Shown in pieces: positions 27,501-33,083 of a stretch of DNA of 33,083 nucleotides (positions within the stretch are counted from its first letter, which is position 1; every line of letters begins with the position of its first letter). The stretch lies in the NCBI RefSeq assembly GCF_001715295.1, contig NZ_MDKB01000006.1, positions 145,385-178,467 of the forward strand. The letters run 5' to 3'. The notes beneath the pieces were generated by a model that had not been told where the DNA came from, made no database searches, and was given only the letters and a program-made list of their open reading frames with translations. Source of the DNA: Streptomyces griseus (GTDB taxonomy: Bacteria; Actinomycetota; Actinomycetes; Streptomycetales; Streptomycetaceae). A program made the position numbers and the translations under genes.

Positions 27501-27895
27501 CGGTGGTGGCCCTGGCCGACGAGGCCACGTCCTCCGACGGCGACATGATCACCGCCGCCTTCCGGCTGCTGAAGCTCGGCCCCGTGGTGGGCCAGCGCAC
27601 CTGGGGCGGGGTGGTCGGCATGACCGGCCGCCACCGCCTCGGCGACGGCACGGTGATCACGGTGCCGATGAACGCGGCCTGGTTCGACACGTACGGCTGG
27701 TCCGTCGAGAACCACGGTGTGGAACCGGACCTGGAGGCCTTGCGCACCCCCCTGGACTGGGCGGAGGGCCGCCACGCGGTCCTGGACGACGCGGTCCGCC
27801 TCGCCCTGGACCTCCTCGCCGGCCACCCGGCGGCAACACCCCCCACCTACGCCACGGCCCCGACCCTGCGGAGGCCCCCACTCCCCCCGAGGTGA
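24533..27895 (+). CDS. Tricorn protease homologue (peptidase family S41)
   Basis: 1120 residues, close to archaeal tricorn (1071). A large cytosolic protease that trims peptides released by the proteasome. The N-terminal 680 residues form two beta-propellers (TolB-like blades such as SHPRFSPDGSRIAYTTW and DENPVFTGDGRYLAFLSW). Then come a helical C1 part, a PDZ domain near 800-880, and the S41 catalytic part. By comparison with archaeal tricorn, the active-site residues are Ser775-His776 (GTSHAYVSP), nucleophile Ser1001 with Asp1002 (ATSSDGDM), and probably Glu1059 (SVENHGVEPD). All appear intact. The GTG at 24533 gives VSDDVAYLRFPHLH, like other Streptomyces tricorns; its GGGAGG lies too close (no spacer), so the start or initiation mode is not fully settled. 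It is divergent from tetR and may share its operators. Confidence 0.92.
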   Translation: MSDDVAYLRFPHLHQDLLCFAAEDDLWVSPLAPAGQRPGRAWRVTVDRTRVSHPRFSPDGSRIAYTTWRTLDPEIHLAPVAGGPARRLTYWGSTDARVCGWSPDPGDASQILAVSSHNQPFSYFSWAYSVPTDGGPGGKLPWGPVSDIAVADIDGERRTLLLTGKPPHEPAAWKRYRGGATGRLWLHGERLLPDIGGHLDAPMFVGRRIAFLSDHEGVGNLYSCRTDGTDLRRHTDHDAFYARHASSDGSRVVYQCAGDLWLVDDLESPDAGPRKLEVRLGGPRAGRRTYQVPAASHVDSLSVDETGRASAVSVRGSLYWLTHRDGPARTIHDSPGVRVRLPEMLGSSGRIAYVTDADGDDAVEIAHLPRASGDRRPRRLASGRLGRVHEMISDPQGERLAIASNDGRLLLLDTAEEEDAEATVALLDETAGQVDAQPPRTSPECEVTELIRSTNGPVRDLAFSPDGAWLTWSHPGVGRSLRQIKLARITGPDAPVTVDVTNGRFEDENPVFTGDGRYLAFLSWRGFDPVYDVHTGDLSFPLGCRPYLVPLSSATPSPFALLPDGRPAAGGLDPVDVAEGAPPEGTTVTVEFEGLESRVTPFPVSASKYSALHPVSGGGLVWLRWPISGALGETFANPADMSGRPTLEHFTITKARKTELVGHLDWFAVSGDGSRLVVMDDGELRAVPSGEPGDSDSTVFLDLRRILHDVDPAAEWRQAYGEAGRIIRSYFWEPDMCGIDWDGVLDQYRPLVERVATPDEFADLLREVLGELGTSHAYVSPARRNEGPPHYQRAIGLLGANLVCRDGDWTVRRILPGDSSDSKARSPLAGTGIRAGSVLTHVDGRPVDPVAGPYPLLAAAGGTTVELTFRPPGGECGGRSRRIAVVPLVDERPLRYQDWVAKRREVVRELSDGRCGYLHIPDMGGSGWAQFNRDLRLEVSRPALIVDVRGNAGGHISELVIEKLTRTILGWDLTRNAQAVSYASNAPRGPVVALADEATSSDGDMITAAFRLLKLGPVVGQRTWGGVVGMTGRHRLGDGTVITVPMNAAWFDTYGWSVENHGVEPDLEALRTPLDWAEGRHAVLDDAVRLALDLLAGHPAATPPTYATAPTLRRPPLPPR

Positions 27896-27934
27896 ACACA
27901 GCGGGCCGGCCTCCCCCCTCCCGGCAACCCTTCC

Positions 27935-28315
27935 AGCCCGCCCGGCGCTCCAGAACCGGAACCCTTCCAGCCCGCCCGGCGCCCGACGGCAACCCGTCCA
28001 GCCCGTCCGATGCTCGAGGACCGGACACCCTCCACCCCGCCCACGCCCGACGGCAATCCGTCCCAGCCCGTCCGGCGCTTGAGGACCGGGGGCCGCACCG
28101 CCCCACCCCCACGCCCCATGCCCCACGCCCGACGGCAACCCGTCCTAGCCCGTCCGGCGCTTGAGGACCGGGGGCCGCACCGCCCCACCCCCACGCCCCA
28201 TGCCCCACGCCCGACGGCAACTCTTGCCAGCCCGTCCGGCGCTTGAGGACCGGGGGCCGGGGGGCAGAGCCCCCGCTTCGGGAAGGGGCGGGTAGGGGAA
28301 CAGGCCCCGCGCAGC
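27935..28315. repeat. Tandem array of a REP-like Streptomyces intergenic repeat
   Basis: Six copies of a core of about 25 bases (AGCCCGTCCGGCGCTTGAGG then ACCGG) begin at 27935, 27969 (truncated), 28000, 28065, 28147 and 28229. The last three are 82 bases apart, with nearly identical spacers of the type GGGGCCGCACCGCCCCACCC. The earlier copies are degenerate and closer (34, 31 and 65 bases). The core can fold (CCG-TCC with GGACCGG). After the last copy the sequence runs into GGGGGCAGAGCCCCCGCTTC and GGGAAGGGGCGGGTAGGGGA, a segment I recognise as common in Streptomyces intergenic regions next to this core. So one full element appears to have been extended by tandem duplication of its front part. 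It fills most of the 27896-28477 gap; no gene is seen there. Confidence 0.85.
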
Positions 28316-28393
28316 GGCCCGACCCCACCCCGGCACCGCCCTCGGCCCGGCCCGCGCAACTTCCCCGCGGCCCCCGGCCCACCCCGCACAAGA

Positions 28394-28427
28394 AGGGGCG
28401 CACCCGGCAGAAGCCGGATGCGCCCCT
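28394..28427. terminator. Hairpin terminator between tricorn and small-protein genes
   Basis: AGGGGCGCACCCGGC - AGAA - GCCGGATGCGCCCCT, a 15-position stem with one mismatch and a 4-base loop. It is 50 bases after the stop of the minus-strand small gene and can serve both convergent genes. Confidence 0.8.
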
Positions 28428-28477
28428 CACGCAACGCAGACGCACCACCGCGTCGAACGCCGCCCCACCCCGCCGCG

Positions 28478-28699
28478 TCAGCGGTCGAAACGCTCACGCG
28501 TCCGGTCGGCCGCGTCCTGCGCGCTGTCCTGCATCCCGGACGCACGGCCCGAAGCCTTGTCGGCGGCCCGGTCGGCAGCGCCGGAGGAGGGGGACGAGGA
28601 GCGCTCCCGCGCCCCCTCCTGCTTGCCGCCCTGCTTCTTCTGCTTGGCCTGGTCGGCAAGCTGCTGCGCCTTGTCCTTGAACTGGTCTGCGAGGCCCAT
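28478..28699 (-). CDS. Small charged, helical protein of unknown function
   Basis: 73 residues, with no hydrophobic segment and no cysteine. It starts MGLADQFKDKAQQLADQAKQ and continues with Lys/Gln/Gly, Ser-Ser-Pro and then ADRAADKASGR and DAADRTRERFDR. This composition of Ala, Asp, Lys, Gln and Arg resembles small stress-type (CsbD-like or LEA-like) disordered proteins, but no family is certain. The ATG at 28699 follows TAGGAG by about 8 bases; a GTG three codons upstream overlaps that site. It is a single gene with a good terminator at 28394-28427 and lies 87 bases beyond the stop of the SDR operon. Confidence 0.75.
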   Translation of the reverse strand: MGLADQFKDKAQQLADQAKQKKQGGKQEGARERSSSPSSGAADRAADKASGRASGMQDSAQDAADRTRERFDR

Positions 28700-28786
28700 G
28701 CTGTTCACTCCTATGTGGGTGCGTGGGGGCGGCCCCCGTAAGGACCTCGCCCAGACTTACACATACGGACATGCGTCGCATTTCGA

Positions 28787-29671
28787 TCAATGGTGCTGAG
28801 CCCGCGCCTCTCGGTCCGCCTTGCCGCCGGCCCCCACGAGCCCCTTGCTCACGCCGTCGAGCCGCGGCCCGAACCGCCTCATCTCCCGCTGTCCGACGGA
28901 CCCGATCACCATCGGCAGGTATCCCCGTATCGACTGCATCCCGCGCAGCCACCACTGGGCGTACACATGCGTGGACCGCCGTTCGATCCCGGCCACGATG
29001 CGGTCCACCGCCGGTCCCAGCGGGTACGTACGGTTCGTCGGCCACGGCAGCCGCTGCCTCAACTCCCGCATGACGTCGTCCTCGTCGGCGCCGCGCACCA
29101 TGTCGGTGTCGGTCCACGACAGATAGCCGACCCCGACCTTCACCCCCCGGTAACCGACCTCGGCCCGCAGGCTGTGCGCGAACGCCTCCACGCCCGACTT
29201 GGACGCGCAGTACGCGGTCATCATCGGCGCGGGGGTGATCGCGGCCAGCGACGCTATCTGGAGGAAGTAGCCGCGGCTCTCCATGAGGACGGGCAGGAAC
29301 GCCCGGCCCGTGACCGCCCCACCGATGAGGTTCACCTCGATGACCCGCCGCCACGCCTCCGGATCGGAGTCCACGAGCGGGCCGCCCGTGGCGACACCGG
29401 CGTTGGCGACCACGGTGTCGATCTTCCCGAAGCGTTCCTTCACCTCGCGGGCGACCTCCGCCATGGCCACATGGTCGGTGACGTCCGCGAACCAGTGGCC
29501 GCTCTCCCCGTGCAGCCGCTCCGCGACCTTCTTCAGTTCGTCCGGTTCCAGTCCCACCAGTGCGAGCTTCGCACCCCGCGCGGAGAGCTTGCGCGCCAGC
29601 AATTCGCCGACACCGCGCGCCGCGCCCGTGACGACGACGACCTGTCCGTCCAGACTCCGCCTGCCGCTCAT
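28787..29671 (-). CDS. SDR-family oxidoreductase of the monooxygenase operon
   Basis: 294 residues, longer than classical SDRs because of a C-terminal extension of about 50 residues (WWLRGMQSIRGYLPMVIGSV and a charged tail) that may touch the membrane. Nucleotide-binding TGAARGVG (about 15-22) and NAG at 90-92; the catalytic set is Ser141, Tyr154 and Lys158 (TAYCASKSG). The ATG at 29671 overlaps the alpha/beta hydrolase stop (ATGA). As the third gene of a coupled operon with a Baeyer-Villiger-type enzyme and a hydrolase, it may oxidise an alcohol to the ketone used by the monooxygenase, or act on the released alcohol. The direction and substrate are inferences. Confidence 0.9.
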   Translation of the reverse strand: MSGRRSLDGQVVVVTGAARGVGELLARKLSARGAKLALVGLEPDELKKVAERLHGESGHWFADVTDHVAMAEVAREVKERFGKIDTVVANAGVATGGPLVDSDPEAWRRVIEVNLIGGAVTGRAFLPVLMESRGYFLQIASLAAITPAPMMTAYCASKSGVEAFAHSLRAEVGYRGVKVGVGYLSWTDTDMVRGADEDDVMRELRQRLPWPTNRTYPLGPAVDRIVAGIERRSTHVYAQWWLRGMQSIRGYLPMVIGSVGQREMRRFGPRLDGVSKGLVGAGGKADREARAQHH

Positions 29672-30609
29672 GCGACCTCCTCCTCGCTCACGGCCTGTGC
29701 CGCACCGTCCACAGTGACGTACAGGGCGACCAGTTCCCGTAGTTTCGCCGTGACCACCTCGGGCGCCTCGACCGGCGTCATGTGACCCATACCCACCAGC
29801 TCCGTGAGGCCGAGGCTCTGCGGCAGCGCCGCCTCTATGGCCCGCGCGTGCACGGGCGGCGTCAGCCGGTCCTCCGTGCCCGCGATCACCGCGGTAGGGA
29901 GCCGCAGCTCCTGTATGCCCGCCTCGACGTCGAGCTCGGCGAGCACGTGCCCCCAGGCAACGCGGGCCCTGCGGGGACACGCGTGCACGATCCTGGCACA
30001 GGCGTCGACCCGTTCCGGGGCGGAACCTCGTCCCATCGTCGCGTACTTGAGGACCGCCTTCGAGGCGCCCGTGACCGGCCCCAGCGGGGCCCGCGCGGCG
30101 AGGACCGCCCGGGTCAGCCGGGTTCGGAAGGCGCCGGCCCGTATCGGCAGCACCAGCGATTCGGCGGTCAGCCGGGAGCTCCCCGTGCTGCACAGCAGCA
30201 CGGCCGCCCCGTGCTCGCGCACGGCGGCCCGCCCGGCGGCCGCCATCACCGTCATCCCGCCCATGGAGTGCCCGGCGAGCACGGCCTTGCGCCCGGGCTC
30301 GAGCGTGGCCCTGAGCACCGCCTCCAGGTCGTCGGCCAGCGCGTCCGTGCTGTATCCACCCGGGCCCGCCTCCGGCGAACGGCCATGCCCCCGCTGGTCG
30401 TAGACGACGACCCGGTGGTCGGCCGCCAGGTCCCGTATCTGGTCGGCCCAGAAGCGGGTGCTGCAGGTCCAGCCGTGTGCCAGCACCACGGCCGGGGCGT
30501 CCTCGGGTCCGTACAGCTCGACGTGGACGCGCGCGCCGTCGGCCGAGGTGACGGTCAGTTCCCGTACGGGGACGGGCGGGGCGTCCACCTGGCGCAGGTG
30601 CCGGCTCAT
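29668..30609 (-). CDS. Alpha/beta-fold hydrolase of the monooxygenase operon
   Basis: 313 residues. Oxyanion-hole region VVLAHGWTCSTRFW, YDQRGHGRS, nucleophile elbow GHSMGG with Ser115, acid in AGTEDRLTPP, and catalytic histidine in GMGHMTPVEAPE. No signal peptide. The middle cap region is Arg/Ala-rich. It starts 4 bases inside the end of the monooxygenase gene and ends 4 bases inside the SDR gene, so the three are made together. The natural role in such a set is hydrolysis of the ester or lactone made by the monooxygenase. The exact substrate is unknown. Confidence 0.92.
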   Translation of the reverse strand: MSRHLRQVDAPPVPVRELTVTSADGARVHVELYGPEDAPAVVLAHGWTCSTRFWADQIRDLAADHRVVVYDQRGHGRSPEAGPGGYSTDALADDLEAVLRATLEPGRKAVLAGHSMGGMTVMAAAGRAAVREHGAAVLLCSTGSSRLTAESLVLPIRAGAFRTRLTRAVLAARAPLGPVTGASKAVLKYATMGRGSAPERVDACARIVHACPRRARVAWGHVLAELDVEAGIQELRLPTAVIAGTEDRLTPPVHARAIEAALPQSLGLTELVGMGHMTPVEAPEVVTAKLRELVALYVTVDGAAQAVSEEEVA

Positions 30610-32126
30610 CGTGCGGCCTCCTCGGTGAGAACCTGCGCCCGGCCGCAGGTGGCCGGGGGCCGGATCACCTCGTACTCCCCGAGGTCGACCGTCCGCGTGG
30701 CTCTGCGGAACTCGGCCGTCGTGCCGGGCCAGACGGTCGTGTTGCGCCCGGCGGCGTCCAGGTACCAGCTGGTGCAGCCGCCCGTGTTCCACACGGTCCG
30801 CTTCATCCGCTGCTGGACACGCCGGTTCCACACCCCGACGGCCGAGGTCCGCGCCCCGAGCGCGGCCCGTCCGCCCAGCACGTCCAACTGGCGCAGGTAG
30901 TCGGCCATGTAGTTCAGCTGCGACTCGATCATGAGGATCATGGAGGAGTTCCCGAGCCCCGTGTTGGGGCCGATGATGGTCATCCAGTTCGGGAAGCCGG
31001 CGGCCGTCGCTCCGCGCAGCGCCTGCATGCCGTCCTTCCAGGACTCGGCGAGCGTGACGCCCTCCGCGCCGACGACCCGCTCCGCGATCGGCATGTCCGT
31101 CACATGGAATCCGGTACCGAGGATGATCACGTCGGCCTCCGCCTCCGTGCCGTCCGCGGCGACCACCGTGGAGCCCCGCACCTCGGACAGACCGGAGGCG
31201 ACCACGTCCACGTTCGGCTGTGCGAGCGCCGGGTAGTAGGCGCTGGAGAGCAGGATGCGCTTGCAGCCGATGCGGTACGAGGGGGTCAGCTTGGCCCGCA
31301 GCTCAGGGTCCTTGATCGCGCGCGCCATGTTCGCCTTGGCTATCGACTCGACGAGACCCAGCTGGTCGGGGTGCTTGGTGAAGGCGCCCACCTGCAGTTC
31401 ACGGATGCCCCAGAGCAGTCCGCGGCGGGCCGTACCGGTGAACGGGAGCGCGCGGTGCAGCCATTTCTCGACGCCGCTGATGGCGCGGTCCATGCGGGGC
31501 ATCACCCACGGCGGCGTCCGCTGGAACAACGTGAGCCTGGCCGCCCGGCGCTGCACCTCCGGCACGATCTGGATGGCGGAGGCGCCGGTACCGACGACGG
31601 CGACCCGCTTGCCGCGCAGGTCGTAGTCGTGGTCCCAGCGGGCGGAGTGGAAGACCTTGCCGGGGAAGTCGGCGAGCCCGGGGATGTCGGGCAGTTTCGG
31701 GTCGGAGAGCGGGCCGGTCGCGGACACGACGACATCGGCGACCACGGTCGTGCCGTTCGCGCACTCGATCACCCAGTGCAGTTCGTCGTTGTCCCAGCGC
31801 ATGACGGTGACCTCGTGGTCGAGCCTGAGGTGCGGGCGCAGTCCGAAGGTGTCGGCCACGTTCTCCAGGTAGGCGCGGATGTGCTCCTGCCCGGAGAAGG
31901 TGCGGGGCCAGTCGGGGTTGGGGGCGAACGAGAACGAGTACAGGTGGGACGGCACGTCGCAGGCGCAGCCCGGATAGCTGTTGTCGCGCCAGGTGCCACC
32001 GACGGACCCGGCCCGCTCCAGGACCAGGAAGTCGGTGATCCCCTCGCGGCGCAGCCGGACCGCGGCGCCGAGGCCCCCGAATCCGGTTCCGATCACCGCC
32101 ACTCGTACGTGCTCGTGCTGGGACAT
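30606..32126 (-). CDS. Flavin-containing Baeyer-Villiger-type monooxygenase
   Basis: 506 residues, class B flavoprotein monooxygenase using FAD and NADPH. FAD-binding GTGFGG (about 13-18), VLERAGSVGGTWRDNSYPG, then the Baeyer-Villiger fingerprint FxGxxxHxxxWD (Phe154, Gly156, His160, Trp164, Asp165), a second Rossmann motif VVGTGASA (about 178-184) for NADPH, and a C-terminal ATG-like LGTGFHVTD. Such enzymes insert oxygen next to a ketone to give an ester or lactone. The ATG at 32126 follows GGGGAGG by 7 bases. It is the first gene of a three-gene overlapping operon (monooxygenase, hydrolase, SDR), divergent from a MerR-type gene. Sulfur or amine oxidation is a less likely alternative. Confidence 0.93.
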   Translation of the reverse strand: MSQHEHVRVAVIGTGFGGLGAAVRLRREGITDFLVLERAGSVGGTWRDNSYPGCACDVPSHLYSFSFAPNPDWPRTFSGQEHIRAYLENVADTFGLRPHLRLDHEVTVMRWDNDELHWVIECANGTTVVADVVVSATGPLSDPKLPDIPGLADFPGKVFHSARWDHDYDLRGKRVAVVGTGASAIQIVPEVQRRAARLTLFQRTPPWVMPRMDRAISGVEKWLHRALPFTGTARRGLLWGIRELQVGAFTKHPDQLGLVESIAKANMARAIKDPELRAKLTPSYRIGCKRILLSSAYYPALAQPNVDVVASGLSEVRGSTVVAADGTEAEADVIILGTGFHVTDMPIAERVVGAEGVTLAESWKDGMQALRGATAAGFPNWMTIIGPNTGLGNSSMILMIESQLNYMADYLRQLDVLGGRAALGARTSAVGVWNRRVQQRMKRTVWNTGGCTSWYLDAAGRNTTVWPGTTAEFRRATRTVDLGEYEVIRPPATCGRAQVLTEEAAR

Positions 32127-32159
32127 GCTGCCGCCTCCCCGCGGTACGTCACACGACTC

Positions 32160-32177
32160 TGCCAGCAATCACTGGCA
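32160..32177. promoter_or_regulatory. Inverted repeat upstream of the monooxygenase operon
   Basis: TGCCAG-CAATCA-CTGGCA, a perfect 6+6 repeat with a 6-base spacer, 34 bases before the monooxygenase start in the region shared with the divergent MerR gene. It is a likely operator for that or another regulator. Confidence 0.55.
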
Positions 32178-32234
32178 TGGTTGGGAGGGTAGAGCAGCTC
32201 CGTACTGATGGGTAGGGGGCCGGACAAAGAAAGT

Positions 32235-32256
32235 TACCGGCGGTACAACATAGGCT
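32235..32256 (+). promoter_or_regulatory. Putative promoter and operator of the MerR gene
   Basis: A TAGGCT minus-10-like hexamer (32251-32256) lies 6 bases before the GTG at 32263. Just upstream is the small palindrome TACC-GGC-GGTA (32235-32245). No good minus-35 is seen. The layout suggests a leaderless, possibly autoregulated message. Confidence 0.35.
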
Positions 32257-32262
32257 GCGGGT

Positions 32263-33083
32263 GTGGCTGACGGACGCGAGCACCGCGAATACCGCATGGA
32301 GGAGCTGGCCCGGGAGGCCGGGATAACCGTGCGCACCCTGCGCTTCTACCGCGAGCGCGGACTGATCCAGCCGCCCCGCCGCGAGGGCCGCATCGCCTGG
32401 TACGACGACCACCACCTGGCCCGGCTGCGCACCATCACGGGCCTGCTGGAGCGCGGGCACACCCTCAACGGTATCGCCGACCTCGCCACGACCTTCGACA
32501 GCGGCCGGGACGTCGCCGAGGTGCTGGGCCTGGGCGAACCGACCGAGGAGGTACCGGTCCGGCTGACCCCCGAGCAGCTCGCCGACTACTTCGGGGACCA
32601 GGCCACGGCGGAGAACCTCGCCGCCGCCCTGGACCTCGGCTACCTCGGCACCGACGGCGACGAGATCGTCCACATCAGCCGACGTCTGCTGGAGGTCTCG
32701 GCCGAACTCGTCCGGGAAGGGGTGCCGCTCTCCGCGGTGCTCTCCTCCGGCCGGCTGGTCCGCGAGCACGCCGACGCTTTGGCCGATCTCTTCGTCCGCA
32801 CCCTGAGCGACCACACCGCGAGCGCGGCCGACGGCCACCTGCGGACGCTGGCGCACGCGGTGCTGGACGCGGAACTGTCCATGGCCCTGGACCGGCGGCT
32901 CCGCGCGCACGCACAGGTGCCCGAAGAGCACCCCGGGCAGGAACAGCACGCAGAGGGGGGCGGGTCCCAGGGGGACGGGCGTCGGGGGGACGGACCCCAA
33001 GGAGACGAGCCCCGGGGGAACGGACCCCAGGAGGACGGGACCCAAGGAGACGAGCCCCGGGGGAACGGACCCCAGGAGGACGG
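32263..33083 (+). CDS. MerR-family transcriptional regulator, C-terminus cut by window end
   Basis: 273 complete codons in the window; the frame is still open at the edge. The winged helix-turn-helix of the MerR family is at residues 11-80: YRMEELAREAGITVRTLRFY, RERGLIQPPRREGRIAWY and DDHHLARLRTITGLLERGHT. A helical ligand-binding region follows to about residue 220, with no cysteine cluster for metal. The remainder is a hydrophilic Gly/Asp/Pro/Gln/Glu tail with 15-residue repeats. The GTG at 32263 has no ribosome site and is probably leaderless; an internal ATG at 32296 would still keep the DNA-binding domain. It is divergent from the monooxygenase operon, which it probably regulates. Its effector is unknown, perhaps a pathway ketone or ester. 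Confidence 0.88.
   Translation, partial: MADGREHREYRMEELAREAGITVRTLRFYRERGLIQPPRREGRIAWYDDHHLARLRTITGLLERGHTLNGIADLATTFDSGRDVAEVLGLGEPTEEVPVRLTPEQLADYFGDQATAENLAAALDLGYLGTDGDEIVHISRRLLEVSAELVREGVPLSAVLSSGRLVREHADALADLFVRTLSDHTASAADGHLRTLAHAVLDAELSMALDRRLRAHAQVPEEHPGQEQHAEGGGSQGDGRRGDGPQGDEPRGNGPQEDGTQGDEPRGNGPQED
33001..33083 (+). repeat. 45-base in-frame tandem repeat in the MerR tail
   Basis: One full 45-base unit and most of a second are visible, and the array continues past the window edge. Each unit encodes GDEPRGNGPQEDGTQ. Shorter related GDG(R/P) units precede it from about 32971. The unit length is a multiple of three, so copy changes keep the frame. Confidence 0.85.

Noticed and set aside
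24323..28138. Minus-strand open frame of 1271 codons across the tricorn gene
   Set aside because: It is antisense to a gene with all tricorn catalytic residues, and its composition is the usual Arg/Val/Gly/Ala shadow pattern; its ends fall in repeat DNA and in the operator region.
27935..28315. CRISPR array
   Set aside because: The repeats are regular over three units only, and the spacers are nearly identical to each other instead of unique; there are no cas genes.

Overview
The window is a piece of the core chromosome of a Streptomyces (or a very close actinomycete). Evidence: very high G+C with third-codon GC bias, frequent GTG starts, a conserved housekeeping order (tatD / rsmA / ispE, rsmI / pmt), an SsgA-like sporulation protein, a tricorn protease homologue, and a REP-like intergenic repeat of a type common in Streptomyces. 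There is no rRNA, tRNA, CRISPR array, insertion sequence or prophage gene that I can see.

Layout. 1-4211 (minus): three consecutive paralogues (the last cut by the window edge) of a proline-rich, single-pass membrane protein; the two complete ones carry an extracytoplasmic PQQ-like beta-propeller with six shared cysteines, and share a near-identical upstream motif. 4336-6153 (minus): ABC-F ATPase. 6325-6987 (plus): lipoprotein. 7021-7528 (plus): YefM/YoeB toxin-antitoxin pair whose antitoxin gene appears to have lost one base near its 3' end. 7713-9481 (minus): ispE and rsmA, overlapping by 4 bases. 9482-9793: a gap where many actinobacteria carry rpfB. 9794-12120 (minus): tatD, a zinc-ribbon protein and rsmI. 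12183-15741 (plus): protein O-mannosyltransferase pmt and a class B penicillin-binding protein. 15953-17916 (minus): an SDR and a beta-lactamase-like serine hydrolase, overlapping. 17996-20578 (minus): a three-gene ECF-type metal uptake operon (M-N fusion, Q, O) with a Nur-box-like site upstream, suggesting nickel. 20781-21164 (plus): SsgA-like protein, probably ssgE. 21454-24354 (minus): MMPL transporter and TetR regulator. 24533-27895 (plus): tricorn protease homologue, divergent from tetR, with two TetR-type palindromes between them. 27896-28477: a tandem array of a REP-like repeat, then a terminator. 28478-28699 (minus): small charged protein. 28787-32126 (minus): a tightly overlapped operon of Baeyer-Villiger-type monooxygenase, alpha/beta hydrolase and SDR. 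32263-33083 (plus): divergent MerR-type regulator with a repeat-bearing C-terminal tail, cut by the window edge.

How it works together. Most of the window is vegetative housekeeping: isoprenoid precursor synthesis, 16S rRNA modification and surface glycosylation. Local accessory modules are added to it: toxin-antitoxin, metal uptake, efflux with its repressor, and a small oxidative catabolic operon. The best leads are the antitoxin frameshift, the apparent absence of rpfB from its usual position, the Nur-like box on the ECF operon, paired TetR operators shared with a tricorn gene, the 82-base REP-like tandem array, and the in-frame repeat in the MerR tail. No clearly new multi-gene system is evident.
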